Part shown: piece after piece, positions 10,169-18,718 of the stretch
Numbering within the stretch: position 1 is the first letter of the stretch
Layout: each line of letters opens with the position of its first letter
Assembly (NCBI RefSeq): GCF_014646815.1
Contig: NZ_BMNZ01000010.1
Span: 1 to 64,000 of the forward strand
Origin: Terrabacter tumescens
GTDB taxonomy: Bacteria > Actinomycetota > Actinomycetes > Actinomycetales > Dermatophilaceae
Direction of reading: 5' to 3'
DNA length: 64,000 nucleotides
Notes under the pieces: generated by a model
What the model was told of the DNA's origin: nothing
The model's database searches: none
What the model saw: the letters and a program-made list of their open reading frames with translations, nothing else
Made by a program: the position numbers and the translations under genes

Positions 10169-10305
10169 GAGGCCACGAGTGGCCACTTGCCGCACGTCGA
10201 GAGGCCACGAATCGCCCTGCCTCACGAACCGAAAGGCCAGCTCTCGGGACGAGAGCTGGCCTTTCGACTGGTGGTCGAGGGCCAGACGTGGCCTTTCGAC
10301 GGTGG
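10169..10305. repeat. nested inverted repeat, GTCGAGAGGCCA family (copy 2)
   Basis: The core hairpin 10230-10266 has 17-bp perfect arms beginning CGAAAGGCCAGCTCTCG and a GGA loop. It is enclosed by arms 10169-10187 and 10287-10305, which match at 18 of 19 positions and begin CCACCGTCGA. Two more GTCGAGAGGCCACGA words lie between. It fills the convergent yeiH/bkdC junction and may end transcription in both directions. Confidence 0.8.
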
Positions 10306-10320
10306 AGCGAGCGAGGCGGG

Positions 10321-11778
10321 TCAGCCCCAGACGAGCGCCTGGGCCGGGTCGGCCATGATGGCGGCGAGGTCACTGAGGAAGCGGCTGCCGAGCTCGCCGT
10401 CGATGAGCCGGTGGTCGAAGCTGACCGCGAGCTGCGTGACGTGGCGGATCGCGATCTCGTCGTTGCCGTCGGCATCGGTGATCACCCACGGCTGCTTGCG
10501 GATCGCACCGAAGCACACGATCGCCGACTCCCCCGGGTTGATGATCGGGGTGCCGCTGTCGACGCCGAAGACGCCGACGTTGGTGATCGTCATCGTGCCG
10601 CCCGACATCTCGGCGGGCTGGGTGCGACCCTCGCGAGCCGTCGCCGTCAGCTGGCCGATGGCCTGCGCCAGCTCGAGCATCGTCATGGCGTGGGCGTCCT
10701 TGATGTTCGGGACGATCAGGCCGCGCGGGGTCGCCGCTGCGATGCCGAGGTTGACGTAGTTCTTCTGGACGATCTCCTGGTTGGCCTCGTCCCACGTCGC
10801 GTTCATGCCGGGGTTGCGCTTGATCGCGAGGACGAGCGCCCGGGCGAGCACGAGCAGCGGGGTGACCTTGACGTCCTTGAACTCGCGGCTGCCCTTGAGG
10901 CGGTCGACGAGCTCCATCGTCTTCGTGACGTCGATGGTGATCCACTCGGTGACGTGCGGCGCGGTGAAGGCCGATCCGACCATGGCCTGCGCAGTCATCT
11001 TGCGCACGCCCTTGATCGGCGTGCGCTCCTCGCGCTCCCCCGCACCGAACGGCATGCGGCATGCCGTCGCCGCCGGGACAGCGGCCGAGTCCGCTTGCGT
11101 GGCAACGCCGTTCACGGACGCACCACTCGCGTGGTTGGTCACGTCGTCGCGCGTGATGATGCCGTCGGCGCCGGTCGGGGTGACCGACGCGAGGTCGATG
11201 CCGAGGTCCTTGGCGAGCTTGCGCACGGGCGGCTTGGCCTTGGGACGGCCAATGGCAGGAGCAACGGCCGGGACGGCGGGCGCCGGCGACTCGACGCGCG
11301 CGGCCGGGACCACGGGCTCGGCGACCGGGGCCGCCGCGGCGACCTGCTCGGTCTCCGTGCGGGCAGCAGCGACCGGAGCGACGGCCACCGGTGCGACGGA
11401 GCCCTTGCGGGCCCGACGGGCGGTAGCACCGGCCTTGGCGCCGTAGCCGACGAGGATCGCCTCGGAGGCGCCTTCGGCCGGAGCCGCCTTCTCGCCGGGG
11501 ATCGACGGCGCGGCCGCCGGGGCCTCGTCACCGCCCAGGCCGTCGTCGATGGAGATGATCGGCGTGCCGACGTCGATGGTCTGGCCGACCTCGACGAGCA
11601 GGTCCTTGACGGTGCCGGCCCACGGGATGGGCAGCTCGACGAGCGACTTGGCCGTCTCGATCTCGAGCACCATGTCGTTGACCTTGACGGTGTCGCCGGG
11701 CTTGACCTTCCACTCGACGATCTCGGCCTCGACGAGGCCCTCACCGGGGTCGGGCAGGTTGAACGTCTTGATTGCCAT
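10321..11778 (-). CDS. bkdC: dihydrolipoamide acyltransferase (E2) of a 2-oxoacid dehydrogenase, likely branched-chain
   Basis: 485 residues. An N-terminal lipoyl domain (about 1-78) has the lipoylated lysine K44 in ETAKS. A proline/alanine-rich linker is followed by an E3/E1-binding domain (RKLAKDLGIDLASV...GIITRDDV). The C-terminal catalytic acyltransferase domain ends with the active-site FDHRLIDGELG. It forms the core of the complex transferring acyl groups from lipoamide to CoA. It follows the E1beta gene by 15 nt, with GAAGGG as ribosome site. The branched-chain assignment rests on split alpha/beta E1 subunits and family resemblance. Confidence 0.9.
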   Translation of the reverse strand: MAIKTFNLPDPGEGLVEAEIVEWKVKPGDTVKVNDMVLEIETAKSLVELPIPWAGTVKDLLVEVGQTIDVGTPIISIDDGLGGDEAPAAAPSIPGEKAAPAEGASEAILVGYGAKAGATARRARKGSVAPVAVAPVAAARTETEQVAAAAPVAEPVVPAARVESPAPAVPAVAPAIGRPKAKPPVRKLAKDLGIDLASVTPTGADGIITRDDVTNHASGASVNGVATQADSAAVPAATACRMPFGAGEREERTPIKGVRKMTAQAMVGSAFTAPHVTEWITIDVTKTMELVDRLKGSREFKDVKVTPLLVLARALVLAIKRNPGMNATWDEANQEIVQKNYVNLGIAAATPRGLIVPNIKDAHAMTMLELAQAIGQLTATAREGRTQPAEMSGGTMTITNVGVFGVDSGTPIINPGESAIVCFGAIRKQPWVITDADGNDEIAIRHVTQLAVSFDHRLIDGELGSRFLSDLAAIMADPAQALVWG

Positions 11779-11793
11779 GTGTCGCAGCCCTTC

Positions 11794-12780
11794 TCAGTAC
11801 GCGAGCGCGCGGTCGACGCCGTCAAGGATGCGGTCGAGGTCGGGGAGGAACTCCTCCTCCATCCGGCTCGGCGGGTAGGGGATGTTGGCCCCGTTGACGC
11901 GGATGACCGGCGCCTCAAGCTCGTAGAAGCACTGCTCGGTGACCTGGGCCGAGATCTCCGACGCCATGCCGAGGAAGCTGCTCGCCTCGTGCACGACGAC
12001 GAGGCGGCCGGTCTTGCGGACCGACGCGACGATGGCGTCGATGGGCAGCGGCGAGAGCGAACGCAGGTCAATGACCTCGATGCTCGTGCCCTCGGCCTCG
12101 GCGGCGGCCGCCGACTCGAGCATCGTCTTGACGACGGAGACGTAGCCGACGAGCGTCACGTCGGTGCCCCCGCGCAGCACGTTGGCCTCGAAGAGTCCCC
12201 GCGGAGCGCTCGTCAGCGACGTGTCGTACTCGGCGCGGTCGTGGTACCGGCGCTTCGGCTCGAAGAAGATCACCGGGTCGTCGCACGCGACGGCCTGCTG
12301 GATCATCCAGTGGGCGTCCTCGGGGTTGCTGCACGCGACGACGCGCAGGCCCGCGGTGTGGGCGAAGTAGGCCTCGGGGCTCTCGGAGTGGTGCTCCGGG
12401 CTGCCGATGCCGCCGCCGAACGGGATGCGGATGACCATGGGGATCTTCACCGCGCCGAGGGCGCGGGCGTGCATCTTGGCGACCTGGCTGACGATTTGGT
12501 CGAAGGCCGGGTAGACGAAGCCGTCGAACTGGATCTCACAGACGGGGCGGTAGCCGCGCAGCGCCATGCCGACCGCGGTGCCGACGATGCCGGACTCGGC
12601 GAGCGGGCTGTCGATGACGCGGTCCTCGCCGAAGTCCTTCTGGAGGCCCTCGGTGATGCGGAAGACGCCGCCGAGCTTGCCGATGTCCTCACCGATGAGC
12701 ACGACCTTGGGGTCGGCCTCCATGGCCTTGCGCAGGCCGTTGGTGATGCTCTTGCCGAGGGTGACCTTCTCGAGCGCCAT
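11794..12780 (-). CDS. bkdB: 2-oxoisovalerate dehydrogenase E1 component, beta subunit
   Basis: 328 residues. Transketolase-like pyrimidine-binding domain (about 5-180; EDIGKLGGVFRITEGLQ, DSPLAESGIVGTAVGMA, FDGFVYPAFDQIVSQ) followed by the C-terminal transketolase domain (about 200-320). With the alpha subunit it forms the thiamine-diphosphate E1 heterotetramer that decarboxylates branched 2-oxoacids, giving acyl-CoA for branched fatty acids. Its ATG overlaps the alpha-subunit stop codon by one base (TGATG), indicating translational coupling. Confidence 0.92.
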   Translation of the reverse strand: MALEKVTLGKSITNGLRKAMEADPKVVLIGEDIGKLGGVFRITEGLQKDFGEDRVIDSPLAESGIVGTAVGMALRGYRPVCEIQFDGFVYPAFDQIVSQVAKMHARALGAVKIPMVIRIPFGGGIGSPEHHSESPEAYFAHTAGLRVVACSNPEDAHWMIQQAVACDDPVIFFEPKRRYHDRAEYDTSLTSAPRGLFEANVLRGGTDVTLVGYVSVVKTMLESAAAAEAEGTSIEVIDLRSLSPLPIDAIVASVRKTGRLVVVHEASSFLGMASEISAQVTEQCFYELEAPVIRVNGANIPYPPSRMEEEFLPDLDRILDGVDRALAY

Positions 12781-13934
12781 CAGTTCGCCTCCTCGAAGCT
12801 CGCCTTGTAGGCGAGGTAGGCGGCACGCTCCGCCTCCATGACGGGGTGGTCCTCGGCGTAGACGTGGTCCCACATCGTCTCGCCGGGCATCGTCTCCATC
12901 GTGACGCAGCCCTCGCGCAGCTCGGCGGCGAACTGGTCGGCCTCCTCGTCGATACGGGTGAAGAAGGCCTCGTCGGCCATGCCCTCGTGGGCCAGCAGCG
13001 TCTTGAGGCGCAGGATCGGGTCGCGGAACTTCCACTCCTCGACCTCGGCCGAGACGCGGTACTTCGTCGGATCGTCGGCGGTCGTGTGCGCACCCATGCG
13101 GTAGGTGTAGGCCTCGATGAGCAGCGGGCCGTTGCCGTTGCGGGCCTCGTCGAGGCAGTGCTGCGTCACGGCGTACGTGGCGAGAATGTCGTTGCCGTCG
13201 ACCCGGACGCCGGGGAAGCCGAAGCCGCGGGCTCGCTGGAAGAGCGGGATGCGGGTCTGCTTCTCGACGGGCTCGGAGATGGCCCACTGGTTGTTCTGGC
13301 AGAAGAAGACGACGGGAGCGTCGAAGCTCGCGGCGTAGACGAACGCCTCGTTGACGTCGCCCTGCGAGGACGCGCCGTCACCGAAGTAGCAGATGACCGC
13401 GGTGTCGCGGTCGGGGTCGCCGGTGCCGACGTTGCCGTCCATCCGCACGCCCATCGCGTAGCCGGTGGCGTGCAGCGCCTGGGCCCCGATGACGATCGTG
13501 TAGAGGTGGAAGTTGTTCTCCTGCGGGTCCCAGCCGCCCTGGCTGACGCCGCGGAAGAGCTGCAGCGAGCTCTGCGGGTCCATGCCGCGCACGAAGCCGA
13601 CGCCGTGCTCGCGGTAGGTCGGGAAGACGAAGTCGTGCGGCTTGAGCGCGCGGCCGGAGCCGACCTGGGCGGCCTCCTGGCCGAGCAGGCTGGGCCACAG
13701 GCCGAGCTCGCCCTGGCGCTGGAGCGCGTAGCCCTCGGCGTCGAGGCGCCGGATGAGGACGAGGTCGCGGTAGAAGCTCCGCAGGTCCTCAGGCGTCAGG
13801 TCCGCGACGTACTTGTCGTAGTCGGGGTGGGACACACGCTGACCTTCGGGGGTCAGCAGCTGGATCATGTCCGGGCCACCGTCGCCGACCGCGGGGGTCG
13901 GCTCCTGCAGCTCGGCGACAACCTTGTCGCTCAC
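12780..13934 (-). CDS. bkdA: 2-oxoisovalerate dehydrogenase E1 component, alpha subunit
   Basis: 384 residues. The thiamine-diphosphate motif starts with GDGASS at residues 185-190 and closes with NN at 214-215. It is first in the three-gene bkdABC operon. The GTG start at 13934 has AAGGAG at 5 nt, which decides the start. An E3 (lipoamide dehydrogenase) gene is not present here and must be supplied from elsewhere. Pyruvate dehydrogenase of the alpha/beta type is the alternative reading; the long N-terminus ahead of the first conserved block is typical of the branched-chain group. Confidence 0.9.
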   Translation of the reverse strand: MSDKVVAELQEPTPAVGDGGPDMIQLLTPEGQRVSHPDYDKYVADLTPEDLRSFYRDLVLIRRLDAEGYALQRQGELGLWPSLLGQEAAQVGSGRALKPHDFVFPTYREHGVGFVRGMDPQSSLQLFRGVSQGGWDPQENNFHLYTIVIGAQALHATGYAMGVRMDGNVGTGDPDRDTAVICYFGDGASSQGDVNEAFVYAASFDAPVVFFCQNNQWAISEPVEKQTRIPLFQRARGFGFPGVRVDGNDILATYAVTQHCLDEARNGNGPLLIEAYTYRMGAHTTADDPTKYRVSAEVEEWKFRDPILRLKTLLAHEGMADEAFFTRIDEEADQFAAELREGCVTMETMPGETMWDHVYAEDHPVMEAERAAYLAYKASFEEAN

Positions 13935-14168
13935 TGGGGCTCCTTCGCCGGTGAGACCGGCCTACTCGTTCGGCCCGCAAACGGGGGTCACCCGCTCGTC
14001 GGCTTCTGGGGGCGCAAGGCCGCCGTTCGTGACGACGGACACGTGCTTGGTCCTCGACCCGGAACTTACCGGAGAGGCCTGCAAATCTCACAATGCGGGA
14101 CGGTGACGCCCGCGCGAGGTCGTCCCACCCGTGCGACGATGACCGGACCGTCGAGGACAGGGGACGCC

Positions 14169-14552
14169 GTGGCAGCACCGGACCGCACGAACAGATGGTC
14201 CGTCAGCAGGGCCTGGCGGTCGCTGCCGCTCCGGACCCGGCGCGAGCTGGTGATCGCGGCCGTCAGGGGGCACCGACCTCGGACCGACCACACGACGTGG
14301 AGCACCGCGCTCGACTGGGCGCAGCTCTACCCGGCCCTGGCCGGGTGGCGGGTCGTGGGAGGCGCCTGCTTCGTCTGGCTCACGGTCCGAGGGGTCTTCG
14401 AGCCGTTCACCTGGCTCGTGGGTGGCTTCGCCTGCTACCTGCTGGGCGAGGCCGCCTGGGCGACGTTCGCGGCCTCCCGGATCCGGCGCAGCCCCGGCCC
14501 CGTGGACCCGGGCCAGCCTCAGGCGCGCACGGTCGGCAACGCCAGTTCCTGA
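14169..14552 (+). CDS. small membrane protein, function unknown
   Basis: About 127 residues. A basic N-terminus is followed by two hydrophobic segments (around WRVVGGACFVWLTVRGVF and WLVGGFACYLLGEAAWATF) and a hydrophilic Pro-rich tail. The GTG at 14169 is chosen because AGGGG lies 5 nt upstream; an ATG at 14139 without a ribosome site would add ten residues. Divergent from the bkd operon. I recognise no family. Confidence 0.6.
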   Translation: MAAPDRTNRWSVSRAWRSLPLRTRRELVIAAVRGHRPRTDHTTWSTALDWAQLYPALAGWRVVGGACFVWLTVRGVFEPFTWLVGGFACYLLGEAAWATFAASRIRRSPGPVDPGQPQARTVGNASS

Positions 14553-14570
14553 GCCCGCACGACCGAGGGC

Positions 14571-14578
14571 GTATGCCG
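14571..14578 (+). repeat. GTATGCCG dispersed repeat copy
   Basis: Within ACCGAGGGCGTATGCCGCG, one of the longest matches to the extended consensus, between the small membrane protein gene and the convergent ATPase gene. Confidence 0.6.
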
Positions 14579-14606
14579 CGTGGCCGGGGCGGTCTCGACG
14601 GCGCGG

Positions 14607-16016
14607 TCAGCGACGGGTGCCCCAGCTCCAGGCCGGGGTGCTGAGCAGGCCCTGCCCCTGCACGAACGTCTCGCCGAGGTCCTTGACGAGGGTGACCCCT
14701 CGAGCGGGCGAGGCGAGTCCCACGGGCAGGTCATCGCCCGCGTCGTCCTCGTCGTCCGGGTCGACGACGCCGAGCTCGCGGATCAGGGCCTCGGAGTGGG
14801 AGACGACCATGACCTGGCTGCTCTCGGCCGCGGCGCGGATGAGGCGCGCCAAGGGCGCCAGGAGCTCGGGGTGGAGCGAGGTCTCGGGCTCGTTGAGCAC
14901 CATGAGCGGCGGCGGGTCGGGCGTCAGCAGGGCCGCGACGAGGAGCAGGTAGCGCAGGGTGCCGTCGGAGAGCTCGGCCCCCGCGAGCGGACGCAGCATG
15001 CCGGGTTGGTGCAGCGCCACGTCGAAGCGGCCGCCCTCGACGGTCACGTCGAGGATCGCGCCGTCGAAGGCGTCGGCCACGGCGCGGTCGAGCTCGGACC
15101 GACCGTTCTCGCGGATCGTCTGGAGCGCCGCCGCGAGGTCGCGACCGTCGTCGGTGAGCACCGGGGTGCGGGTGCCGACCTGGGGCGTGCGGGCCGGCGC
15201 GCCGGCGTCGGCCCGGAAGCCGTCGTAGAAGCGCCAGCCCCGGATCATCCGGCGGACCCGGAGCAGCTCGGGGGCCCGCTCGGGGTCGGCGAGCTCGGTC
15301 AGCATGCTCTCCCACGGGCGCAGGGACCGGGTGAGCTCGGTCCACCCCGGACGCGCCGTGCGCACGCTGCCGCCGGGGGCAGGGCCGCCGACCCCGGTCG
15401 GATCCTTGTAGGCAGCCCTCGAGCCGGTCTGCGAGCCGGGCTGCTCCACCGGGTCGGACTCCCACTCCGACGCACCATCGTCCTCGCCGGCCCCGCCCCA
15501 CTCCGAGCCCCAGCCGTCGTCGTCGGCGCTCGTCGCGCGGGTTTCGACGACGCCCCAGCGGCGCCGCACGAGGACGGACGCCGGCCGCATGACGGGACCG
15601 GCCCACACGACCTCGCGCTTGATCTCGGGGTCGCGCAGGAAGGCCGACGGCGAGCCGGCGTCGCTCCCCGACGCCTGCTGCGGCAGGCCGAGGTCGACGA
15701 GGTAGCCGAAGTCTTCGGAGGCGAAGCCGAGCTGGAGGCTGATCGGGCCCTTGCGCCGGGTGCCTTGCACGGCGTGGCCACGGTCGCGCGCGCCGCCGAG
15801 CGTGGCCGGGCCGGCCCAGAGCGCGGACTGCAGGCCGCCCTCGCGCGCGAGCGTGCCGATGACGTCGCCCCGACCGCAGCCGGCGAGCAGCCGCAGCGAC
15901 CGGTAGAGGCTCGACTTGCCGCTGCCGTTGGCCCCCGTGACGACGTCGAGGCCGTGCAGCGGGACCACGACGTCACGCAGGGAGCGGTAGCCGGACACGG
16001 CGACGGCGGTGAGCAT
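14607..16016 (-). CDS. RecF/OLD-like AAA ATPase (AAA_21 type)
   Basis: 469 residues. Walker A GANGSGKSS is near residue 29, just after the typical GYRSL first strand. A signature-like LSDGTLRYLLL, Walker B MVLNEPETSLHP and an H-loop VVSHSEALI lie near the C-terminus. The middle (about 110-330) is charged and variable, as in predicted ATPases of this group. A nuclease (TOPRIM) domain is not visible, so it is not a full OLD nuclease. TACCTT ends 6 nt before the ATG. It is a single gene with no partner that would mark an anti-phage system; biological role unknown. Confidence 0.85.
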   Translation of the reverse strand: MLTAVAVSGYRSLRDVVVPLHGLDVVTGANGSGKSSLYRSLRLLAGCGRGDVIGTLAREGGLQSALWAGPATLGGARDRGHAVQGTRRKGPISLQLGFASEDFGYLVDLGLPQQASGSDAGSPSAFLRDPEIKREVVWAGPVMRPASVLVRRRWGVVETRATSADDDGWGSEWGGAGEDDGASEWESDPVEQPGSQTGSRAAYKDPTGVGGPAPGGSVRTARPGWTELTRSLRPWESMLTELADPERAPELLRVRRMIRGWRFYDGFRADAGAPARTPQVGTRTPVLTDDGRDLAAALQTIRENGRSELDRAVADAFDGAILDVTVEGGRFDVALHQPGMLRPLAGAELSDGTLRYLLLVAALLTPDPPPLMVLNEPETSLHPELLAPLARLIRAAAESSQVMVVSHSEALIRELGVVDPDDEDDAGDDLPVGLASPARGVTLVKDLGETFVQGQGLLSTPAWSWGTRR

Positions 16017-16022
16017 TCCTCG

Positions 16023-16028
16023 AAGGTA
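16023..16028 (-). promoter_or_regulatory. predicted -10 of leaderless ATPase transcript
   Basis: TACCTT on the minus strand ends 6 nt before the ATG at 16016. A GAGGA lies within the 6 nt, so a short-leader start is also possible. Confidence 0.4.
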
Positions 16029-16056
16029 GGCGCCACGTCCGACAGCGCGAGGCCCC

Positions 16057-16590
16057 TCAGGCCGGTGACGCCCCGCCAGTCTCCTCGCCGGGACCGTCCC
16101 GGCGCCGGAGGACGAGGACCACCATGACGGCGAGTGCCACGACCCACAGCGCGAGCGCCACCACCGGGAAGGAGGCGACGACCGTCCGGGTGAACACCGG
16201 CTCGCCCGCCGGGGAGGCCCAGCCGAAGGACGTTCCGGTATTGCCCAACGCGAGCAGGGCCGTCACCAGCGCCGCCCCGACGCCGACCGCGGCGACCACC
16301 GTCGCCCTACGACCTCGCCCCGGGTCGCTCACCGCACGGAGCCACACCACGCCGGCCGCGACGGCGAGGATCGCCGCCACGACCAGGGCCACGAGCACGC
16401 CGAGCGAGCCGTCGAGGTCGGTGGACGACAGCTCGCTCACCGAACGCACCCGGCCCCAGAGCCAGATGTCGAGCAGGGGCACGACGGCACCGTCCGCTGA
16501 CTGCAGGACCATGGTGTCGGTCGGCCAGATCACGGCTGCGACGAGGAGTGCCGAGCCCACGACCAGCAGGGCCGCCACCCGTCGCCGCAC
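16057..16590 (-). CDS. four-helix membrane protein, W-x-WGR group (paralogue 1)
   Basis: 177 residues. Four hydrophobic helices (about 5-22, 53-76, 90-110, 130-160). Between helices 1 and 2 an outward loop carries IWLWGRVRSV. The same helix-loop-W-x-WGR-helix layout occurs in the two genes at 17132-18633, so the three are probably paralogues. The GTG start at 16590 follows the VOC stop by one base, pointing to translational coupling. No known family is recognised. Confidence 0.65.
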   Translation of the reverse strand: MRRRVAALLVVGSALLVAAVIWPTDTMVLQSADGAVVPLLDIWLWGRVRSVSELSSTDLDGSLGVLVALVVAAILAVAAGVVWLRAVSDPGRGRRATVVAAVGVGAALVTALLALGNTGTSFGWASPAGEPVFTRTVVASFPVVALALWVVALAVMVVLVLRRRDGPGEETGGASPA

Positions 16591-16591
16591 C

Positions 16592-17011
16592 TCAGGCCTG
16601 CTGGTCCTGGTCGGCGTCGCCCGCACCGGCGCCGCCGCTCCCGGACCAGGCCGGCACCTCCTGCAGCGACCAGCGGTTGCCGTCGGGGTCGGTGAAGTAG
16701 GCGAAGCGGCCCCAGGGCTGCTCGTCGATCTCGGACACCGCGACACCACGCCCGACGAGCTCGGCCCGGATCGCGTCGGCGTCGGCAACGACCATCTGGA
16801 GGTTGTCGAGGCCCCCGGGCACGATCTGGGTCAGGCCCTTGCCGATGGCGATCGAGCAGGCCGAGCCGGGCGGCGTCAGCTGCACGAACCGCACCTCGTC
16901 GCTCACCGTGTGGTCGTGGTCGGCGTTGAACCCGACCTTCTCGACGTAGAACTCCTTGGCCCGGTCGACATCGGTCACGGGCACCGCCACCAGCTCGAGC
17001 TTCATGTCCAT
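16592..17011 (-). CDS. VOC-superfamily (glyoxalase/bleomycin-resistance fold) protein
   Basis: 139 residues. A single VOC module of two beta-alpha-beta-beta-beta units: N-terminal VAVPVTDVDRAKEFYVEKVGF and C-terminal RFAYFTDPDGNRWSLQEVP. These usually bind a metal with His/Glu and act as lyases, isomerases, dioxygenases or drug-binding proteins; the substrate is not deducible. The Gly/Ala/Asp-rich tail is disordered. TACCGT ends exactly 6 nt before the ATG at 17011, supporting this start. Likely co-transcribed with the downstream membrane protein gene. Confidence 0.85.
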   Translation of the reverse strand: MDMKLELVAVPVTDVDRAKEFYVEKVGFNADHDHTVSDEVRFVQLTPPGSACSIAIGKGLTQIVPGGLDNLQMVVADADAIRAELVGRGVAVSEIDEQPWGRFAYFTDPDGNRWSLQEVPAWSGSGGAGAGDADQDQQA

Positions 17012-17017
17012 GACCCG

Positions 17018-17023
17018 ACGGTA
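17018..17023 (-). promoter_or_regulatory. predicted -10 of leaderless VOC transcript
   Basis: TACCGT on the minus strand ends 6 nt before the ATG at 17011; no ribosome site is visible. Confidence 0.5.
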
Positions 17024-17131
17024 GGCCCGGGCACCGACACACGGAGGCGAGCGGCACACGCGAGTTCCGGTTCGCTCCGCGCGGTGCGCCCTGCGTGCCG
17101 TGCCGCACCCCGCGGAGGAGGGCGCAGACCG

Positions 17132-17905
17132 TCAGCCGCGCGGACGCTGCGGCGGCTCGTCGTCGTCCCTGAACCCCACCGAGGGCGTATGCGTGGAGCC
17201 GGGCGACGTGCCCTCGCGCCAGGTCGCGACGGGTCGGGCCACAGGCTGGGCCGCCGAGGCCGGTTCGGCTGGGTCGGTCGGGCGCCGTCCTGCGAGCCGG
17301 GCGGCCGCGGCGGACACCCGCGCGGACGCGGCATTCGCCGGTCCCGGCAGCGCGACGGGCACGACGACGAGGGCCAGGGCCAAAGCCAGCAGGACGGCTG
17401 CGGCCACCTCGAGCCATCCCGCGGCCGTGGTGATGTCGACGAGTCCCGGCTGCAGGCCCAGCGACCGGTCGTCGAACGAGACCCGCTCGAAGACGGACGC
17501 CGCCACCGTCGCGAGCGCCAGCGCGAGCCCGACGGCAGCGAGCAGGCGCCCCTCGAGTCCGGGGCGGAGGAGCCACGCCGTGACGCCCGCCGCGGCCAGC
17601 AGCAGCACGACGACGAGGAGCACGAGCCGCGCCACGGGGTCGGGCTGGGCGAAGGCGTCGAGCGGTACCCCGTCGGAGGTGTAGACGAACTGCCGCCCCC
17701 AGGACCAGATGCTCTGCTCGTAGCCCTTCGTGAAGTCACCGACCTCGGGCACGCGCACGGCGAGGATGCGCGTCGGCCACACCGCGGTGGACGCCGCCAG
17801 CAGCAGCCCCGAGCCACCGAGCGCGGAGGTGGCCACACGCATACGCCATCGGTTCGACCGGTCCGACCCGGCGGACGACGTGACGACACTCGCTTCTCCG
17901 CTCAT
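17132..17905 (-). CDS. four-helix membrane protein, W-x-WGR group (paralogue 2)
   Basis: 257 residues. Helix 1 near residues 26-45, an outward loop with SIWSWGRQFV, helices 2 and 3 in the middle, a second outward loop (FDDRSLGLQPGLVDITTAAG), helix 4, and a long Ala/Pro-rich cytoplasmic tail of about 65 residues. The ATG at 17905 overlaps the stop of the preceding paralogue (ATGA), so the two are translationally coupled. Sequence similarity to the neighbours is concentrated at W-x-WGR. A degenerate GTATGC repeat lies in its 3' coding part near 17185. Function unknown. Confidence 0.7.
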   Translation of the reverse strand: MSGEASVVTSSAGSDRSNRWRMRVATSALGGSGLLLAASTAVWPTRILAVRVPEVGDFTKGYEQSIWSWGRQFVYTSDGVPLDAFAQPDPVARLVLLVVVLLLAAAGVTAWLLRPGLEGRLLAAVGLALALATVAASVFERVSFDDRSLGLQPGLVDITTAAGWLEVAAAVLLALALALVVVPVALPGPANAASARVSAAAARLAGRRPTDPAEPASAAQPVARPVATWREGTSPGSTHTPSVGFRDDDEPPQRPRG

Positions 17906-18633
17906 CGCGAGCGCCGGAGCTGCTCGGGACCACCGCTGGCGGACTCGCCGAACGACACGGGGGTGGTCGACAGGTGCTCCCCCGCGGGCCGCAGGCCGGC
18001 GGTGCGACCGGGGTCGGAGGGGGCCGGTGGGTCGACGCCCGGAGGGCACGATGTGCCCGGCCCCCCGGACGGGACGGCGACGCCGGCGTCGACCGGACGC
18101 ACCGCCGTCAGCGCCGAGAGCACGACGGCCAGCAGCAGGACGACCGCGGCCGCCGTCTCGAAGGAGCCGGCCGACGTCATCTCGGTGCGGACGGTGAGTC
18201 CGGCCGCCCCCTGGTCGATCTCCCCGAGAGAGCGGCCCACCCGGTCGGCCACCGTCGTCAGCACCCGGCCGGCGAGCAGACCGATCGTCACCAGCCCCAT
18301 CGCGCGACCCCAGGCCAACCGCGGGAAGAACCAGACGGCCACGCCCACCAGGGCCGCGGCGAGGAGCAGCACGAGCACGGCCAGGCCCAGCACGTTCCAC
18401 TGGTCGCGCAGCTCGACGCCCTCGAGGCCGGTCACGCGCACGCGGCCCCAGCTCCACTCCCACTGACGGGACAGGAGCGAGCCGTGCTCGCGGTCCGCCA
18501 CGGACATCTCCCACGTCGGGGCGAGCAGCGACGGGACGACGAGCAGGACGCCGAGGAGCGCGACGCCGCCGCTGAGGCGCCGACCGCCCCACCGGTCACG
18601 TCTGCCCGTCCACGCCACGTCCGCCATGTCCGC
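17902..18633 (-). CDS. four-helix membrane protein, W-x-WGR group (paralogue 3)
   Basis: 243 residues. Helix 1, then an outward loop with WEWSWGRVRV, two central helices, a second loop (VGRSLGEIDQGAAGLTVRTE), helix 4, and a proline-rich tail ending in GGPEQLRRSR. The GTG at 18633 is chosen because GGAGG lies 8 nt upstream; in-frame starts exist at 18627 (ATG) and 18702 (TTG). It lies just downstream of pat on the same strand. It shares topology and W-x-WGR with the genes at 16057 and 17132. No family recognised. Confidence 0.65.
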   Translation of the reverse strand, partial: ADMADVAWTGRRDRWGGRRLSGGVALLGVLLVVPSLLAPTWEMSVADREHGSLLSRQWEWSWGRVRVTGLEGVELRDQWNVLGLAVLVLLLAAALVGVAVWFFPRLAWGRAMGLVTIGLLAGRVLTTVADRVGRSLGEIDQGAAGLTVRTEMTSAGSFETAAAVVLLLAVVLSALTAVRPVDAGVAVPSGGPGTSCPPGVDPPAPSDPGRTAGLRPAGEHLSTTPVSFGESASGGPEQLRRSR

Positions 18634-18718
18634 CACGTCCGCGACCTCCGCCCACGACGACCGCCGCGCGTCGGCGCGGCTCAGGCCATTGTCGCCCGGC
18701 AAGGCGCGGAACGGCCCG

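Noticed and set aside
13935-14168. Riboswitch or Lrp site before the bkd operon
   Set aside because: A TTGTGA/TAAGTT promoter-like pair with a 19-nt spacer can be drawn, but no conserved RNA fold or clear regulator site is visible.
14607-16016. Anti-phage OLD/Gabija-type defence ATPase
   Set aside because: No TOPRIM nuclease domain, no UvrD-like or other partner gene, and no neighbouring defence gene, so a defence role is not supported.
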